Source: Candidatus Kaiserbacteria bacterium RIFCSPHIGHO2_01_FULL_58_22
GTDB taxonomy: Bacteria > Patescibacteriota > Minisyncoccia > Phycocordibacterales > UBA2100
NCBI GenBank assembly: GCA_001781445.1
Contig: MFLB01000042.1
Coordinates: forward strand, 1 to 24,636
Direction of reading: 5' to 3'
DNA: 24,636 bases
Below, piece after piece: positions 7,619-15,370 of this stretch. Below the pieces are notes generated by a model, which worked only from the letters and a program-made list of their open reading frames with translations, searched no databases and was not told where the DNA came from. A program made the position numbers and the translations under genes. Position 1 is the first letter of the stretch. Each line of letters begins with the position of its first letter.

Positions 7619-8307
7619 ACGCCGAATCGGTCGAAATACTCCCCACGTGCGTGCCGCAGGGCGCCGCTGATCTCGCGGCGTGCGCCCGCGCGATACGGCC
7701 TTTTTCCTCGGAGATACACATAGACATAACGGACGGCATCTTCGCGCCTTCGCTCACGTGGCCCTATGCGAAACAGGGTGAGTTCGGCGACTTCGACCTT
7801 TCGGGCGCGGCGGAGCTTGTGAAGGAAGTCCACCTCATGGTGGAGGAACCGCGGAAGATCGGGATACAGTTCGCGAAAGCCGGCGCGTTCCGCATCCTCG
7901 GCCACGTCGAAGCGTTCCAGTCCGAGGAAGATGCGCACGGCGCACTCGATGCATGGAAGCGAAGCGGCGCGCGCGAAGTGGGCCTCGGCATTCTCATGGA
8001 TACGCCCCTCGAGGTGCTGGAGCACCACCTGCTCATCGTGGACGTCGTGCACATGATGTCGATCGCCCGCATCGGAACGCAAGGCATCCCCTTCGATCCC
8101 CGCTCGATCGAGCGCATCGCGGAATTCCACGAGCGGCATCCGGAGATTCTCATCAGCGTTGACGGAGGGGTCGCAGGATCGAACATCGCCGACCTGGTTC
8201 GGGCGGGCGCTCGGCGCTTCGGCGTGGGGAGCGCTATCGCGAAAGCGGCGGATCCGCGGAAGGCATTCCACGCGCTCCAGACCCTCGCTGAAAACGCAAC
8301 CCTGTAG
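7615..8307 (+). CDS. rpe: Ribulose-phosphate 3-epimerase-like protein
   Basis: This 230-residue TIM-barrel protein is of the Rpe family, which interconverts ribulose-5-phosphate and xylulose-5-phosphate. Metal-ligand motifs are present: HIDITDG (His35, Asp37), EVHLMVEEP (His73) and ISVDGGV. The usual MSVNPGFGGQ loop is replaced by MSIARIGTQGIPFDP, so it is a divergent member, and a related hexulose-phosphate epimerase is possible. It overlaps rpiB by ATGA. The position between rpiB and the aro genes fits pentose-phosphate metabolism. Confidence 0.82.
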   Translation: MNAESVEILPTCVPQGAADLAACARAIRPFSSEIHIDITDGIFAPSLTWPYAKQGEFGDFDLSGAAELVKEVHLMVEEPRKIGIQFAKAGAFRILGHVEAFQSEEDAHGALDAWKRSGAREVGLGILMDTPLEVLEHHLLIVDVVHMMSIARIGTQGIPFDPRSIERIAEFHERHPEILISVDGGVAGSNIADLVRAGARRFGVGSAIAKAADPRKAFHALQTLAENATL

Positions 8308-8330
8308 TACCATCTGTTTTTGGCACAGGT

Positions 8331-8771
8331 ATGGCGACGATGTTACTCATTCACGGCCCAAACCTTAACCTTCTCGGGAAGCGCGACGCGGCGCACTACG
8401 GCACGGCGACGCTCGCGGATATCGAAGCGCTCGTCGCGACGGAAGCGAAGAAAGCCGGGCTCGATGTCAAAGCCTTCCAATCCAACCACGAGGGCGCGCT
8501 CATAGACTTCATTCAGAAGGAATCCGCGAGCGCGTCCGGCATCATCATCAATCCAGGCGCGCTCACGCACGGGAGCTACGCCCTGCACGACGCGCTCGTC
8601 GACACAAAGCTCCCCGCCGTCGAGGTGCATCTTTCCGACGTCAGCTCACGCGAGGAGTGGCGCAAAGTATCGGTGACGGCTCCCGCCTGCGTCGGTGTTA
8701 TTTCCGGCAAGAAAGAAGCTGGATATATTGAGGCAGTACAGAAGCTTGCTCGGCAATTGAAAGAGTCATGA
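8331..8771 (+). CDS. aroQ: 3-dehydroquinate dehydratase, type II
   Basis: The 146-residue type II dehydroquinase converts 3-dehydroquinate to 3-dehydroshikimate. Family landmarks are GPNLNLLGKRD (catalytic Arg18), Tyr23 in HYG, QSNHEGALIDF, INPGALTHGSYALHDAL and VEVHLSDV (His100). The length is normal for the family. A second ATG at 8340 is also possible, and neither has a clear ribosome-binding site or the usual -10 spacing, so it is probably cotranscribed with the epimerase gene 23 nt upstream. The stop overlaps the aroE start by ATGA. Confidence 0.95.
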   Translation: MATMLLIHGPNLNLLGKRDAAHYGTATLADIEALVATEAKKAGLDVKAFQSNHEGALIDFIQKESASASGIIINPGALTHGSYALHDALVDTKLPAVEVHLSDVSSREEWRKVSVTAPACVGVISGKKEAGYIEAVQKLARQLKES

Positions 8772-9586
8772 TCACGCCTGCGACAAAATTAACCGCGGTC
8801 CTTGGAGATCCGGTTACCCACAGCCTTTCTCCGCTTTTGCACAACGCGATCTATGAAAAAGAAGGAGTGGATGCCGTGTATCTTGCTTTCGGCAATCCTG
8901 AGGTCGAGCCGCTTATCGCAGCAATGCGTGCGCTTCCGATCCACCACGCGGCGGTGACGATGCCCCACAAGCAGACAATCATGCCGTTTCTCGATACGAT
9001 TGATGAGGAAGCGCGGGCAATCGGAGCCGTTAACACCGTGATCAATCGTGACGGGAAATTACATGGCTACAATACCGATGTCGTCGGTGTCGCAAAAGCG
9101 CTTGAAGCAGTGCCGCTGAAGGGAACGAACGCGCTCGTTATCGGAGCAGGGGGTGCAGCGCGCACGGTCGTCTACCACCTTTCCCGCGAAGGTGCGAATG
9201 TATTCGTTCACAACCGGGAGGAAAAGCAGGCGAGAGAGCTGTGTGATGTATTCGGATGCACGGTCATCGGTGAAAGCGAGATCGCGAAAAGAGAGTACGG
9301 TCTCATCGTGAATGCGACTCCCATCGGCATGAGGCCCGACGTGGATTCTATGCCGGTCGCTGCAGAGATGTTGCATGCAGGCATTGCCGTCTTCGATCTC
9401 GTGTACTCCCCGCTCGAGACGAAACTGCTACGAACTGCAAAAGAAAAAGGCGCAAAACCCACCTCCGGCCTCATCATGTTCCTCGCGCAGGGCCTCGAGC
9501 AGGAGCGCTTGTGGCTCGGACGGGACATCGAACAGACCCCATACGAAAAACTCCTCGAGGAACACATCCGAATGCGCGACTCATAA
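8768..9586 (+). CDS. aroE: Shikimate dehydrogenase
   Basis: The 272-residue enzyme reduces 3-dehydroshikimate to shikimate with NADPH. Visible motifs are HSLSP (shikimate-binding serines 19 and 21), MPHK with catalytic Lys68, AIGAVNTV, GYNTD with Asp104, the dinucleotide loop GAGGAART, and NATPIGM. The ATGA overlap with aroQ (8768-8771) indicates coupling of two consecutive pathway steps. A T-rich gap without a strong hairpin separates it from the DAHP synthase gene. Confidence 0.96.
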   Translation: MITPATKLTAVLGDPVTHSLSPLLHNAIYEKEGVDAVYLAFGNPEVEPLIAAMRALPIHHAAVTMPHKQTIMPFLDTIDEEARAIGAVNTVINRDGKLHGYNTDVVGVAKALEAVPLKGTNALVIGAGGAARTVVYHLSREGANVFVHNREEKQARELCDVFGCTVIGESEIAKREYGLIVNATPIGMRPDVDSMPVAAEMLHAGIAVFDLVYSPLETKLLRTAKEKGAKPTSGLIMFLAQGLEQERLWLGRDIEQTPYEKLLEEHIRMRDS

Positions 9587-9599
9587 CGTCCCAATTTTC

Positions 9600-9628
9600 T
9601 TGATTAAACAGCGTTTTTTGCGTACTGT
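9600..9628 (+). promoter_or_regulatory. Promoter of the DAHP synthase gene
   Basis: TTGATT (9600-9605), a 17-nt spacer, and TACTGT (9623-9628) make a sigma-70-like promoter. The -10 ends 6 nt before the ATG at 9635. It is one of the few here with a recognisable -35. Confidence 0.65.
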
Positions 9629-9634
9629 GCGTCC

Positions 9635-10678
9635 ATGGACCTGAATTACACGGTCATAAAAAAACTGCCTCCTATCGAGGAGATCATCGCGCGCTACCCG
9701 CTCTCCAAAGAGGCGGAAGCGCGGATTGAGAAGGATCGCTCCGAAGTGCACGACATCATCGCCGGTCGCGATGATCGGCTTTTGCTCGTTGTCGGCCCAT
9801 GCTCTGCGTGGCCCGCCGCGGCGGCGCTCGAATACGCAAAGCGCCTGAAAAAACTCTCGGATGCTGTTCACAAAAAGATAAAGATAGTCATGCGCGTGTA
9901 CATACAGAAGCCGCGCACCATCAAAGGATGGCTCGGACCGGTGAATCAGCCCGATCCTTACAAGGTGCCGGACATCGCCGAGGGCGCCGCCTACTGCCGG
10001 GAGATGATGGTGAAGGTCGTCGAGCTCGGCGTCCCGATAGCCGACGAGGCTGTGTTCACGCACAACGCGAAAGGGTTCGCGGAACTTCTCTCGTGGATGG
10101 CGATCGGCGCCCGCTCGGTGGAGGATCAGGAACATCGCATCTTCGCTTCCGGCTCATATTGCGCGGTCGGCATGAAGAACAGCACGACGGGAAACATCGA
10201 GGTAGCCGTGCACGGCATCGTCGCGGCCCAGCACAAGCATCACGCCGTCTACGACGGCAACCAAGTGGAGACGAATGGCAACCCGTACGCGCACCTCGTC
10301 TTGCGCGGCGGGGAGACGGGCCCCAACTACGGCGTGGACGATCTCATGCGCGCCGACGCGCTTTTCAGGAAGCACAAGGTCAAGAATCCGGCCGTTCTAG
10401 TCGACGCGAGCCACGACAATTCCAAGGTGGACGGCGCGAAAAGCACGGCACAGCAGGCAATGGTGGTAAAGGAAGTCCTCGCGGTGCGCGGCGTCAATCC
10501 GGAGATCCGTAAGCTCGTGAAGGGCTTCATGGTCGAGAGTTTCCTCAAAGAGGGAAGTCAAAAAATCGAATCGCTCACGCGCGAGAGCATTGACCGCGAA
10601 GGTCTTTCCGTTACCGATCCATGTCTAGGCTGGGATTCGACGGAGAAATTGATCCGTGAGATAGCGAAGACATCATGA
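9635..10678 (+). CDS. aroF: 3-deoxy-7-phosphoheptulonate (DAHP) synthase, class I
   Basis: The 347-residue enzyme condenses phosphoenolpyruvate with erythrose-4-phosphate, the first shikimate-pathway step. Evidence includes VVGPCSAW with a metal-binding Cys, MRVYIQKPRTIKGW, IGARSVEDQEHR, NGNPYAHLVLRGG and VDASHDNSKVD. Several segments differ from the Escherichia coli AroF/G/H type (GPVNQPD instead of GLINDP, for example), so feedback control cannot be predicted; the symbol denotes the class only. Its stop overlaps the aroB start by ATGA, placing the first two pathway steps in one transcript. Transketolase encoded nearby can supply erythrose-4-phosphate. Confidence 0.93.
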   Translation: MDLNYTVIKKLPPIEEIIARYPLSKEAEARIEKDRSEVHDIIAGRDDRLLLVVGPCSAWPAAAALEYAKRLKKLSDAVHKKIKIVMRVYIQKPRTIKGWLGPVNQPDPYKVPDIAEGAAYCREMMVKVVELGVPIADEAVFTHNAKGFAELLSWMAIGARSVEDQEHRIFASGSYCAVGMKNSTTGNIEVAVHGIVAAQHKHHAVYDGNQVETNGNPYAHLVLRGGETGPNYGVDDLMRADALFRKHKVKNPAVLVDASHDNSKVDGAKSTAQQAMVVKEVLAVRGVNPEIRKLVKGFMVESFLKEGSQKIESLTRESIDREGLSVTDPCLGWDSTEKLIREIAKTS

Positions 10679-11781
10679 GTGCTGAAGCCTTTTTTGCGCA
10701 GACGAAAGAGGGCAACTATCCCATCACGGTTGGAGTGGGCTTGGAAAAAGAACTGGTCGTTGCGGTTAAAGAAACTGATGCTGTACGCGTTGCAGTCATC
10801 GCTGACCAAACGGTCGGCCTGAAATGGGGCCCTTCTGTGCTCGCCACTCTTGCGAATGCGGGAATTACAGCCGAACTTTTCACCTTTCCCGCAGGTGAGA
10901 AGTACAAGACACAGGAAACGGTCACGAATTTCCAGAATCAACTCCTAAGAAAGCGATTTGGTAGAGATACGCTCATACTCGCACTCGGAGGAGGCGTTGT
11001 GGGCGACGTCGCCGGCTACGTTGCAGCAACATTTTTGCGAGGAGTACCGTTCATACAAATGCCAACAACCCTGCTTGCGATGGTGGATAGTTCTATCGGC
11101 GGAAAAGTTGGCGTAGACACCGAATATGGCAAGAACACTATCGGCGCGTTCTGGCAGCCACAAGCTGTGATCGCCGATATCGCGTTTCTGAAGGGATTGC
11201 CTAAAAGGGAGTTCGTGAGCGGCCTTCTCGAAGCGGTCAAATCCTTTTTCACCGCCGACAAGGAAGCGCTCGCGCTCGTCGACGCGCTCGACCTCGACGA
11301 TCCGCTTTCGACGGAGAAAGAACTGCAGGACGCCGTCGTCCGCGCCGCCAAGTTTAAGGCGGGCGTCGTCGCGCGCGACGAGCGCGAAGAGAACGAGCGC
11401 CGAATCCTGAACTTCGGGCACACCGTGGGGCACGCGATAGAGCTCCTTTCGGGATACGCGATGCCGCACGGCTTCGCGGTCGGCTATGGCATGCTCGTCG
11501 AGACGAAGATAGCGGAAGACCTCGGCATACTCTCTCCGGAAGATCGCGCCGTCGTTGCGAAGTACCTTGTGCGCTTCGGCATCGCGCCGGAGGGCCTGAA
11601 AGAGTTCGGCGCCGACGACGTGCTCGAGACAATGAAAGGCGACAAAAAGACGCGCGGCGGAGCCATCCATTGCGTTCTGTTGAGCGGCATCGGCTCCGTT
11701 TCGACCGAGGGCGGGCAGTTTGCGCACCCCGTCGCGGAAGACGTTATCCGCAAAGCATATCGATCCTTGTTACCGGCCTAA
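10675..11781 (+). CDS. aroB: 3-dehydroquinate synthase
   Basis: The 368-residue protein cyclises DAHP to 3-dehydroquinate using NAD and a divalent metal. Motifs: FPAGEKYKT, the NAD-binding ALGGGVVGDVAGYVAAT, PTTLLAMVDSSIGGKVGVD, LLEAVK (metal-ligand Glu), NFGHTVGHAIE (metal-ligand His) and MPHGFAVGYGM (metal-ligand His). In the last motif many homologues read HGEAV, so a Glu is replaced by Phe here. The ATGA overlap with the DAHP synthase gene suggests coupling. A separate promoter for the next gene starts six bases after the stop. Confidence 0.96.
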   Translation: MSAEAFFAQTKEGNYPITVGVGLEKELVVAVKETDAVRVAVIADQTVGLKWGPSVLATLANAGITAELFTFPAGEKYKTQETVTNFQNQLLRKRFGRDTLILALGGGVVGDVAGYVAATFLRGVPFIQMPTTLLAMVDSSIGGKVGVDTEYGKNTIGAFWQPQAVIADIAFLKGLPKREFVSGLLEAVKSFFTADKEALALVDALDLDDPLSTEKELQDAVVRAAKFKAGVVARDEREENERRILNFGHTVGHAIELLSGYAMPHGFAVGYGMLVETKIAEDLGILSPEDRAVVAKYLVRFGIAPEGLKEFGADDVLETMKGDKKTRGGAIHCVLLSGIGSVSTEGGQFAHPVAEDVIRKAYRSLLPA

Positions 11782-11786
11782 TCGGG

Positions 11787-11792
11787 TATACT
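11787..11792 (+). promoter_or_regulatory. -10 element (TATACT) for PPC-domain gene
   Basis: TATACT ends 6 nt before the ATG at 11799, which fixes this start over an upstream in-frame ATG at 11670 that lies inside aroB. Confidence 0.7.
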
Positions 11793-11798
11793 GGCGGG

Positions 11799-12230
11799 AT
11801 GCAGGCGGTGCAGATACACAACGGGACGTTCCTCGTTCTCGAGCGCGGCGAGGAGTTCTTTTCGTCCGTTTCTCGCTACTGCGAAGAGCACCAGATACAC
11901 TGGGCGCAATTTCAGGCCATCGGCGCCGTGGAGGACGTGGAGATCGGCTACTACGATCTCCCGACGCGCGAGTATGTCTTCCGCGCGGAAGAGGGGCCAC
12001 TCGAGGTCGCGAGCATGGACGGCAACGTTGCCGAATTGAACGGGCTACCGGTGCTCCACGCGCACGCCGTGCTCTCGCGCTGTGACGAGACCTTGGAGTG
12101 CATCGGCGGGCACCTGCGAAGAGCGATCGTTGCCGTAACCCTCGAAGTCGCGATGTGGGAGATAACCCAGCCTCTGATCCGCCGGTTCGACGACGATATC
12201 GGCCTCAACCTCATCACTGTTGCAGTATGA
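11799..12230 (+). CDS. PPC-domain (DUF296) protein
   Basis: This 143-residue protein matches the PCC/PPC (DUF296) family. In bacteria these are small, usually trimeric proteins with a likely metal site; in plants the domain is fused to AT-hooks. Metal-type histidines are present at His87 and His89 (LHAHAVLS) and His105 (GGHLRRA). No DNA-binding motif is visible, and the bacterial function is not known. It has its own promoter and lies between the aroB and transketolase genes, so a link to sugar-phosphate metabolism is only suggested by position. Confidence 0.85.
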   Translation: MQAVQIHNGTFLVLERGEEFFSSVSRYCEEHQIHWAQFQAIGAVEDVEIGYYDLPTREYVFRAEEGPLEVASMDGNVAELNGLPVLHAHAVLSRCDETLECIGGHLRRAIVAVTLEVAMWEITQPLIRRFDDDIGLNLITVAV

Positions 12231-12237
12231 CTCAACT

Positions 12238-12265
12238 GACAGTTGACAGTTTACAGTTGACAGCA
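12238..12265 (+). repeat. Heptamer repeat array, left arm (GACAGTT x4, degenerate)
   Basis: Four consecutive 7-mers: GACAGTT, GACAGTT, TACAGTT, GACAGCA. The array is inverted relative to the one at 12282-12309, and the two could form an imperfect hairpin with 21 of 26 positions matching. Confidence 0.8.
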
Positions 12266-12281
12266 AATTTCATTTCCGACT

Positions 12282-12309
12282 CTGTAAACTGTTTACTGTA
12301 AACTGTAAA
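12282..12309 (+). repeat. Heptamer repeat array, right arm (CTGTAAA x4, degenerate)
   Basis: Four consecutive 7-mers: CTGTAAA, CTGTTTA, CTGTAAA, CTGTAAA. The last unit contributes the presumed -10 hexamer of the transketolase gene. Confidence 0.8.
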
Positions 12310-12311
12310 CT
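12306..12311 (+). promoter_or_regulatory. -10 element (TAAACT) for transketolase, built from a repeat unit
   Basis: TG-TAAACT ends 7 nt before the ATG at 12319, matching the spacing elsewhere in the window. Five of its six bases belong to the terminal heptamer. Confidence 0.55.
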
Positions 12312-12318
12312 TCAGGCC

Positions 12319-13182
12319 ATGGCTATCACTGATCAGGAGATAAAGCAGATTGAGGCGAAGGCGTACGACATCCGACGCACCATAATCGAGATGCTCGCCG
12401 AGGCGAGATCCGGCCACACCGCCGGGCCTCTCGGCATGGCCGATATTTTTGCGGCGCTCTATTTCCATGTGCTGAAGCACGATCCGAAAAATCCCGATTG
12501 GGAGGAGCGCGACCGCCTCATTCTCTCCAACGGGCACATTTGCCCGGTGCGCTACGCGGCGATGGCGCACGCGGGATACTTTTCCGTTGAAGAATGCTTG
12601 ACGCTTCGCAAGTTCGGCTCGCGCCTGCAGGGGCATCCGGAGCGAGACATGCTCCCCGGCGTCGAGACGACCTCCGGACCGCTTGGAAGCGGTATTTCGC
12701 AGGCTGCGGGGTACGCATACGCGGCTCGCATGGACGGGAGGAAATTCCACGTCTACTGCGCCACCTCCGACGGCGAGCATGAGGAAGGGAATACATGGGA
12801 GGGCGCGATGTTTGCGGGGAAGTATCGTCTCACCAACCTTACGGCCATCATGGATCGCAACAACATTCAGATAGACGGCGATACGGAAGACGTGATGCCG
12901 CTCGAGCCTCTGGCCGACAAGTACCGCGCGTTCAACTGGCACGTTATCGAGATAGACGGACACAACATAACGCAGTTCATAGCGGCCTGCGACGAAGCCA
13001 AATCCATCCGCGAAAAGCCGACGATGATACTCGCGCACACGACGCCGGGGAAGGGCGTTCCCTCGATCGAGAACGATTATCGCTGGCACGGCGCGCCGCC
13101 CGGCAAGGGCCCGACCGACAAAATCCCCGCCGACAAGCAGAAAGAAACGTTCTTGCAAGAACTAGAGGCAAACAAACCATGA
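12319..13182 (+). CDS. Transketolase, N-terminal subunit
   Basis: The 287-residue protein is the thiamine-diphosphate-binding half of a split transketolase. It has ARSGHTAGPLGMADI, SNGHICPVRYAAM, the SGPLGSGISQAAGYA segment and the cofactor motif SDGEHEEGNTWEG followed by MDRNNIQIDG. Transketolase moves two-carbon units between sugar phosphates, producing erythrose-4-phosphate and xylulose-5-phosphate in the non-oxidative pentose phosphate pathway. The stop overlaps the C-terminal subunit start by ATGA, so the halves are probably made in equal amounts. Confidence 0.95.
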   Translation: MAITDQEIKQIEAKAYDIRRTIIEMLAEARSGHTAGPLGMADIFAALYFHVLKHDPKNPDWEERDRLILSNGHICPVRYAAMAHAGYFSVEECLTLRKFGSRLQGHPERDMLPGVETTSGPLGSGISQAAGYAYAARMDGRKFHVYCATSDGEHEEGNTWEGAMFAGKYRLTNLTAIMDRNNIQIDGDTEDVMPLEPLADKYRAFNWHVIEIDGHNITQFIAACDEAKSIREKPTMILAHTTPGKGVPSIENDYRWHGAPPGKGPTDKIPADKQKETFLQELEANKP

Positions 13183-14171
13183 TAAACCCGGAAGCAAAAC
13201 TTGTAGCAAATATTTTTGAGAAGCCCGACATGGCTTCCACCCGCGAGGGTTTCGGCAAGGGTGTCGTTGAGGCGGGAAAGGCGGATGAACGCGTCGTCGT
13301 GCTGACGGCCGACCTCGCTGAATCCACGAATGCGCATCATTTCCAGAAGGCATTTCCCGAGCGCTTCGTTCAAATGGGCGTCGCCGAGCAAAATCTCGCG
13401 ACGGTGGCGGCGGGGATGGCGAATTACGGGAAGGTACCGTTCATCACTTCCTACGCGGCATTCAATCCGGGGAGGAATTGGGAGCAGATTCGCACCACCA
13501 TCGCCTTGAACGACGTGCCCGTCGTCGTCAACGGCATGCATGCCGGCGTTTCCGTCGGCCCCGACGGGGCGACGCACCAGGCGCTCGAAGACATCGCGAT
13601 GATGCGCGCGCTTCCCAATATGACGGTCATTTCCGCGTGCGACTCGGAAGAGGGACGAAAAGCGACGCTCGCCGCGGCGAAGCGAGGAAAGCCGGTGTAC
13701 ATGCGCTGGGGGCGCGAGAAATCTCCCGTGATGACGACGGCTGATACGCCTTTTGCAATCGGCAAGGCGATCGAATTCTGGAGAGGGAAAGATCCGAAAG
13801 TGGCCATCTTCGGAACGGGATCTCTTGTTCACAACGCGCTCCTTACCGCGCGCGAGCTCGAAAAGGAAAATATCGGCGTTGTCGTCGCGAACGTCCATAC
13901 CATCAAGCCGCTCGATAACGAGAAAATACTTTCGCTCGCGCGCGAATGCGGCGCGGTCGTTTCTGTCGAAGAACACCAAGTGCACGGCGGCCTCGGCGGC
14001 GCGATAGCGGAATTGCTCGCGGAGAAAGCGCCGACGCCGATGGAGTTCGTCGGCATGCACGATAAATTCGGCCAGTCGGGGACCGGCGCGGAGCTCATCG
14101 AACACTACGGTATGGGAGTAAAAAGCATCATCGAGGCGGCGAAGAAAGTCGTAGCGCGCGGACATACATAA
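13179..14171 (+). CDS. Transketolase, C-terminal subunit
   Basis: The 330-residue partner holds the pyrimidine-binding and C-terminal domains. It shows a typical GVAEQNLATVAAGMA segment with the catalytic Glu that activates thiamine diphosphate, then GPDGATHQALEDIAMMR, and a C-terminal domain with HTIKPLD and VEEHQVHGGLG. A 1-deoxyxylulose-5-phosphate synthase is excluded by the split arrangement and the pairing with the N-terminal subunit. The next gene follows directly (TAA then ATG). Confidence 0.95.
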   Translation: MINPEAKLVANIFEKPDMASTREGFGKGVVEAGKADERVVVLTADLAESTNAHHFQKAFPERFVQMGVAEQNLATVAAGMANYGKVPFITSYAAFNPGRNWEQIRTTIALNDVPVVVNGMHAGVSVGPDGATHQALEDIAMMRALPNMTVISACDSEEGRKATLAAAKRGKPVYMRWGREKSPVMTTADTPFAIGKAIEFWRGKDPKVAIFGTGSLVHNALLTARELEKENIGVVVANVHTIKPLDNEKILSLARECGAVVSVEEHQVHGGLGGAIAELLAEKAPTPMEFVGMHDKFGQSGTGAELIEHYGMGVKSIIEAAKKVVARGHT

Positions 14172-15314
14172 ATGGGACTTGACCGAAAAAGGAGCCGGCG
14201 AGACTTTTTGCGCAATGCGCTGGCTTTTGCCGCGATAGGAACTCTTGCGGCAGGCGAGCTACAATATTCCTCGACTGCAGGCAAGCGCGAGGTTGAGGCG
14301 CTGCGAGCTAAGGATGGCGCCCCCATCGACCGTTCGTTCCTCCAGCCTAACGACAAGCCGGAACCCTACGATACGAGCGACCTCGAAGGCCGAAAGTTCG
14401 GCTTTCCCGTCGGTCCCTATTACATCGGCGCGAGCGGAGGGCTCGGTAGGACGACTCTCATCAGTTTTCCCAACAACTTGCGCCGCATGTGGGGAAAGAA
14501 ATTGAGCCGGATGGAGCCAATGTCGGACGTGAAGCGCGATGTCGTCGTGAAGACGGTCGAGCGGATCGTTACCTCATACGCGCCCGAATCGGCGAACCGG
14601 ATGTCCCTTGATCAGTATCGTCTGCGGATCGAAGGAGCGATCGCCGAAGCACAAAGTCTCACGGACTGGAATAGGATACAAAAGCATTTCGGCTTCAATG
14701 ACGCCGACATTTCGTTCATGCGGCGCGCCGCAGACGCGCTGGACGCGAAGACCCTGCTCTCGATCGCGCTCACGGAACTCATGACGGACGAGAGCGGCAG
14801 TCTCAACAAAACAGTCCTCGACTTTCTTCTGCAAAACGCCGGAAGCGGCTACGTCGAGCGCCTGCCCGCATTCGACAAACACTACTCGCACGGTCCTTAC
14901 CAAATGACGAAATTCGCGATCGGAGAAGGAAAGCGCGATGCGGCCGCGTCGCTCATGAACAAGCTCCTGAAGAGGCCGGTCCTTCCTCCCAACGTGGGTT
15001 CTCTGGAAGGCGATCAACATCACAGCGCCGCATATCTCACGGGTCTCTACAACCTCGCGCTCCTTGTTTCAAGCATGAAGGAAAACGGCACTACCGCCTT
15101 TTACAGGCATACGGGGGATGCGCACGCCGCGCTTCCCCTCTATACAGCCGCGGCGCACCATCGGCCAGCGGATGCGCGCGTGGCACTCAATGCGCTCGCA
15201 CGAGAGGCGATGCAAGGCCGCAGAAGGGGTGCTTCCCCGGCATATGAAGACTATTGTTCCTCTCGTATACGCGGATACGTTCAACGAATGAAGATGAATA
15301 TGGCGGCGCTCTGA
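14172..15314 (+). CDS. Exported protein with twin-arginine motif; possible lysozyme-like fold
   Basis: The 380-residue protein starts with S8-R9-R10-D-F-L-R-N, a good twin-arginine (Tat) motif, followed by a hydrophobic stretch (A16 to about L30) without a clear AxA cleavage site. The body contains LTELMTDESGS and, about 75 residues later, SHGPYQMTKFA (GPYQ at 241-244), then a His-rich helical end. An acidic residue followed by GPxQ is reminiscent of lysozyme or lytic-transglycosylase folds, but I do not recognise the family and the link is weak. It starts immediately after the transketolase stop and probably shares that transcript. A hairpin follows. Confidence 0.6.
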   Translation: MGLDRKRSRRDFLRNALAFAAIGTLAAGELQYSSTAGKREVEALRAKDGAPIDRSFLQPNDKPEPYDTSDLEGRKFGFPVGPYYIGASGGLGRTTLISFPNNLRRMWGKKLSRMEPMSDVKRDVVVKTVERIVTSYAPESANRMSLDQYRLRIEGAIAEAQSLTDWNRIQKHFGFNDADISFMRRAADALDAKTLLSIALTELMTDESGSLNKTVLDFLLQNAGSGYVERLPAFDKHYSHGPYQMTKFAIGEGKRDAAASLMNKLLKRPVLPPNVGSLEGDQHHSAAYLTGLYNLALLVSSMKENGTTAFYRHTGDAHAALPLYTAAAHHRPADARVALNALAREAMQGRRRGASPAYEDYCSSRIRGYVQRMKMNMAAL

Positions 15315-15318
15315 ATCC

Positions 15319-15349
15319 GCAAATGGCTCATCAAAGGTGAGCCGTTTGC
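15319..15349. terminator. Hairpin between convergent genes
   Basis: GCAAATGGCTCA (15319-15330) pairs with TGAGCCGTTTGC (15338-15349) around a 7-nt loop: 12 bp including one T-G pair. It lies between the Tat-motif gene and the convergent kinase gene and could end transcription from both sides, although neither side has a long T-run directly after it. Confidence 0.6.
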
Positions 15350-15370
15350 CATGGCTCTGCGGGAGCGTTT

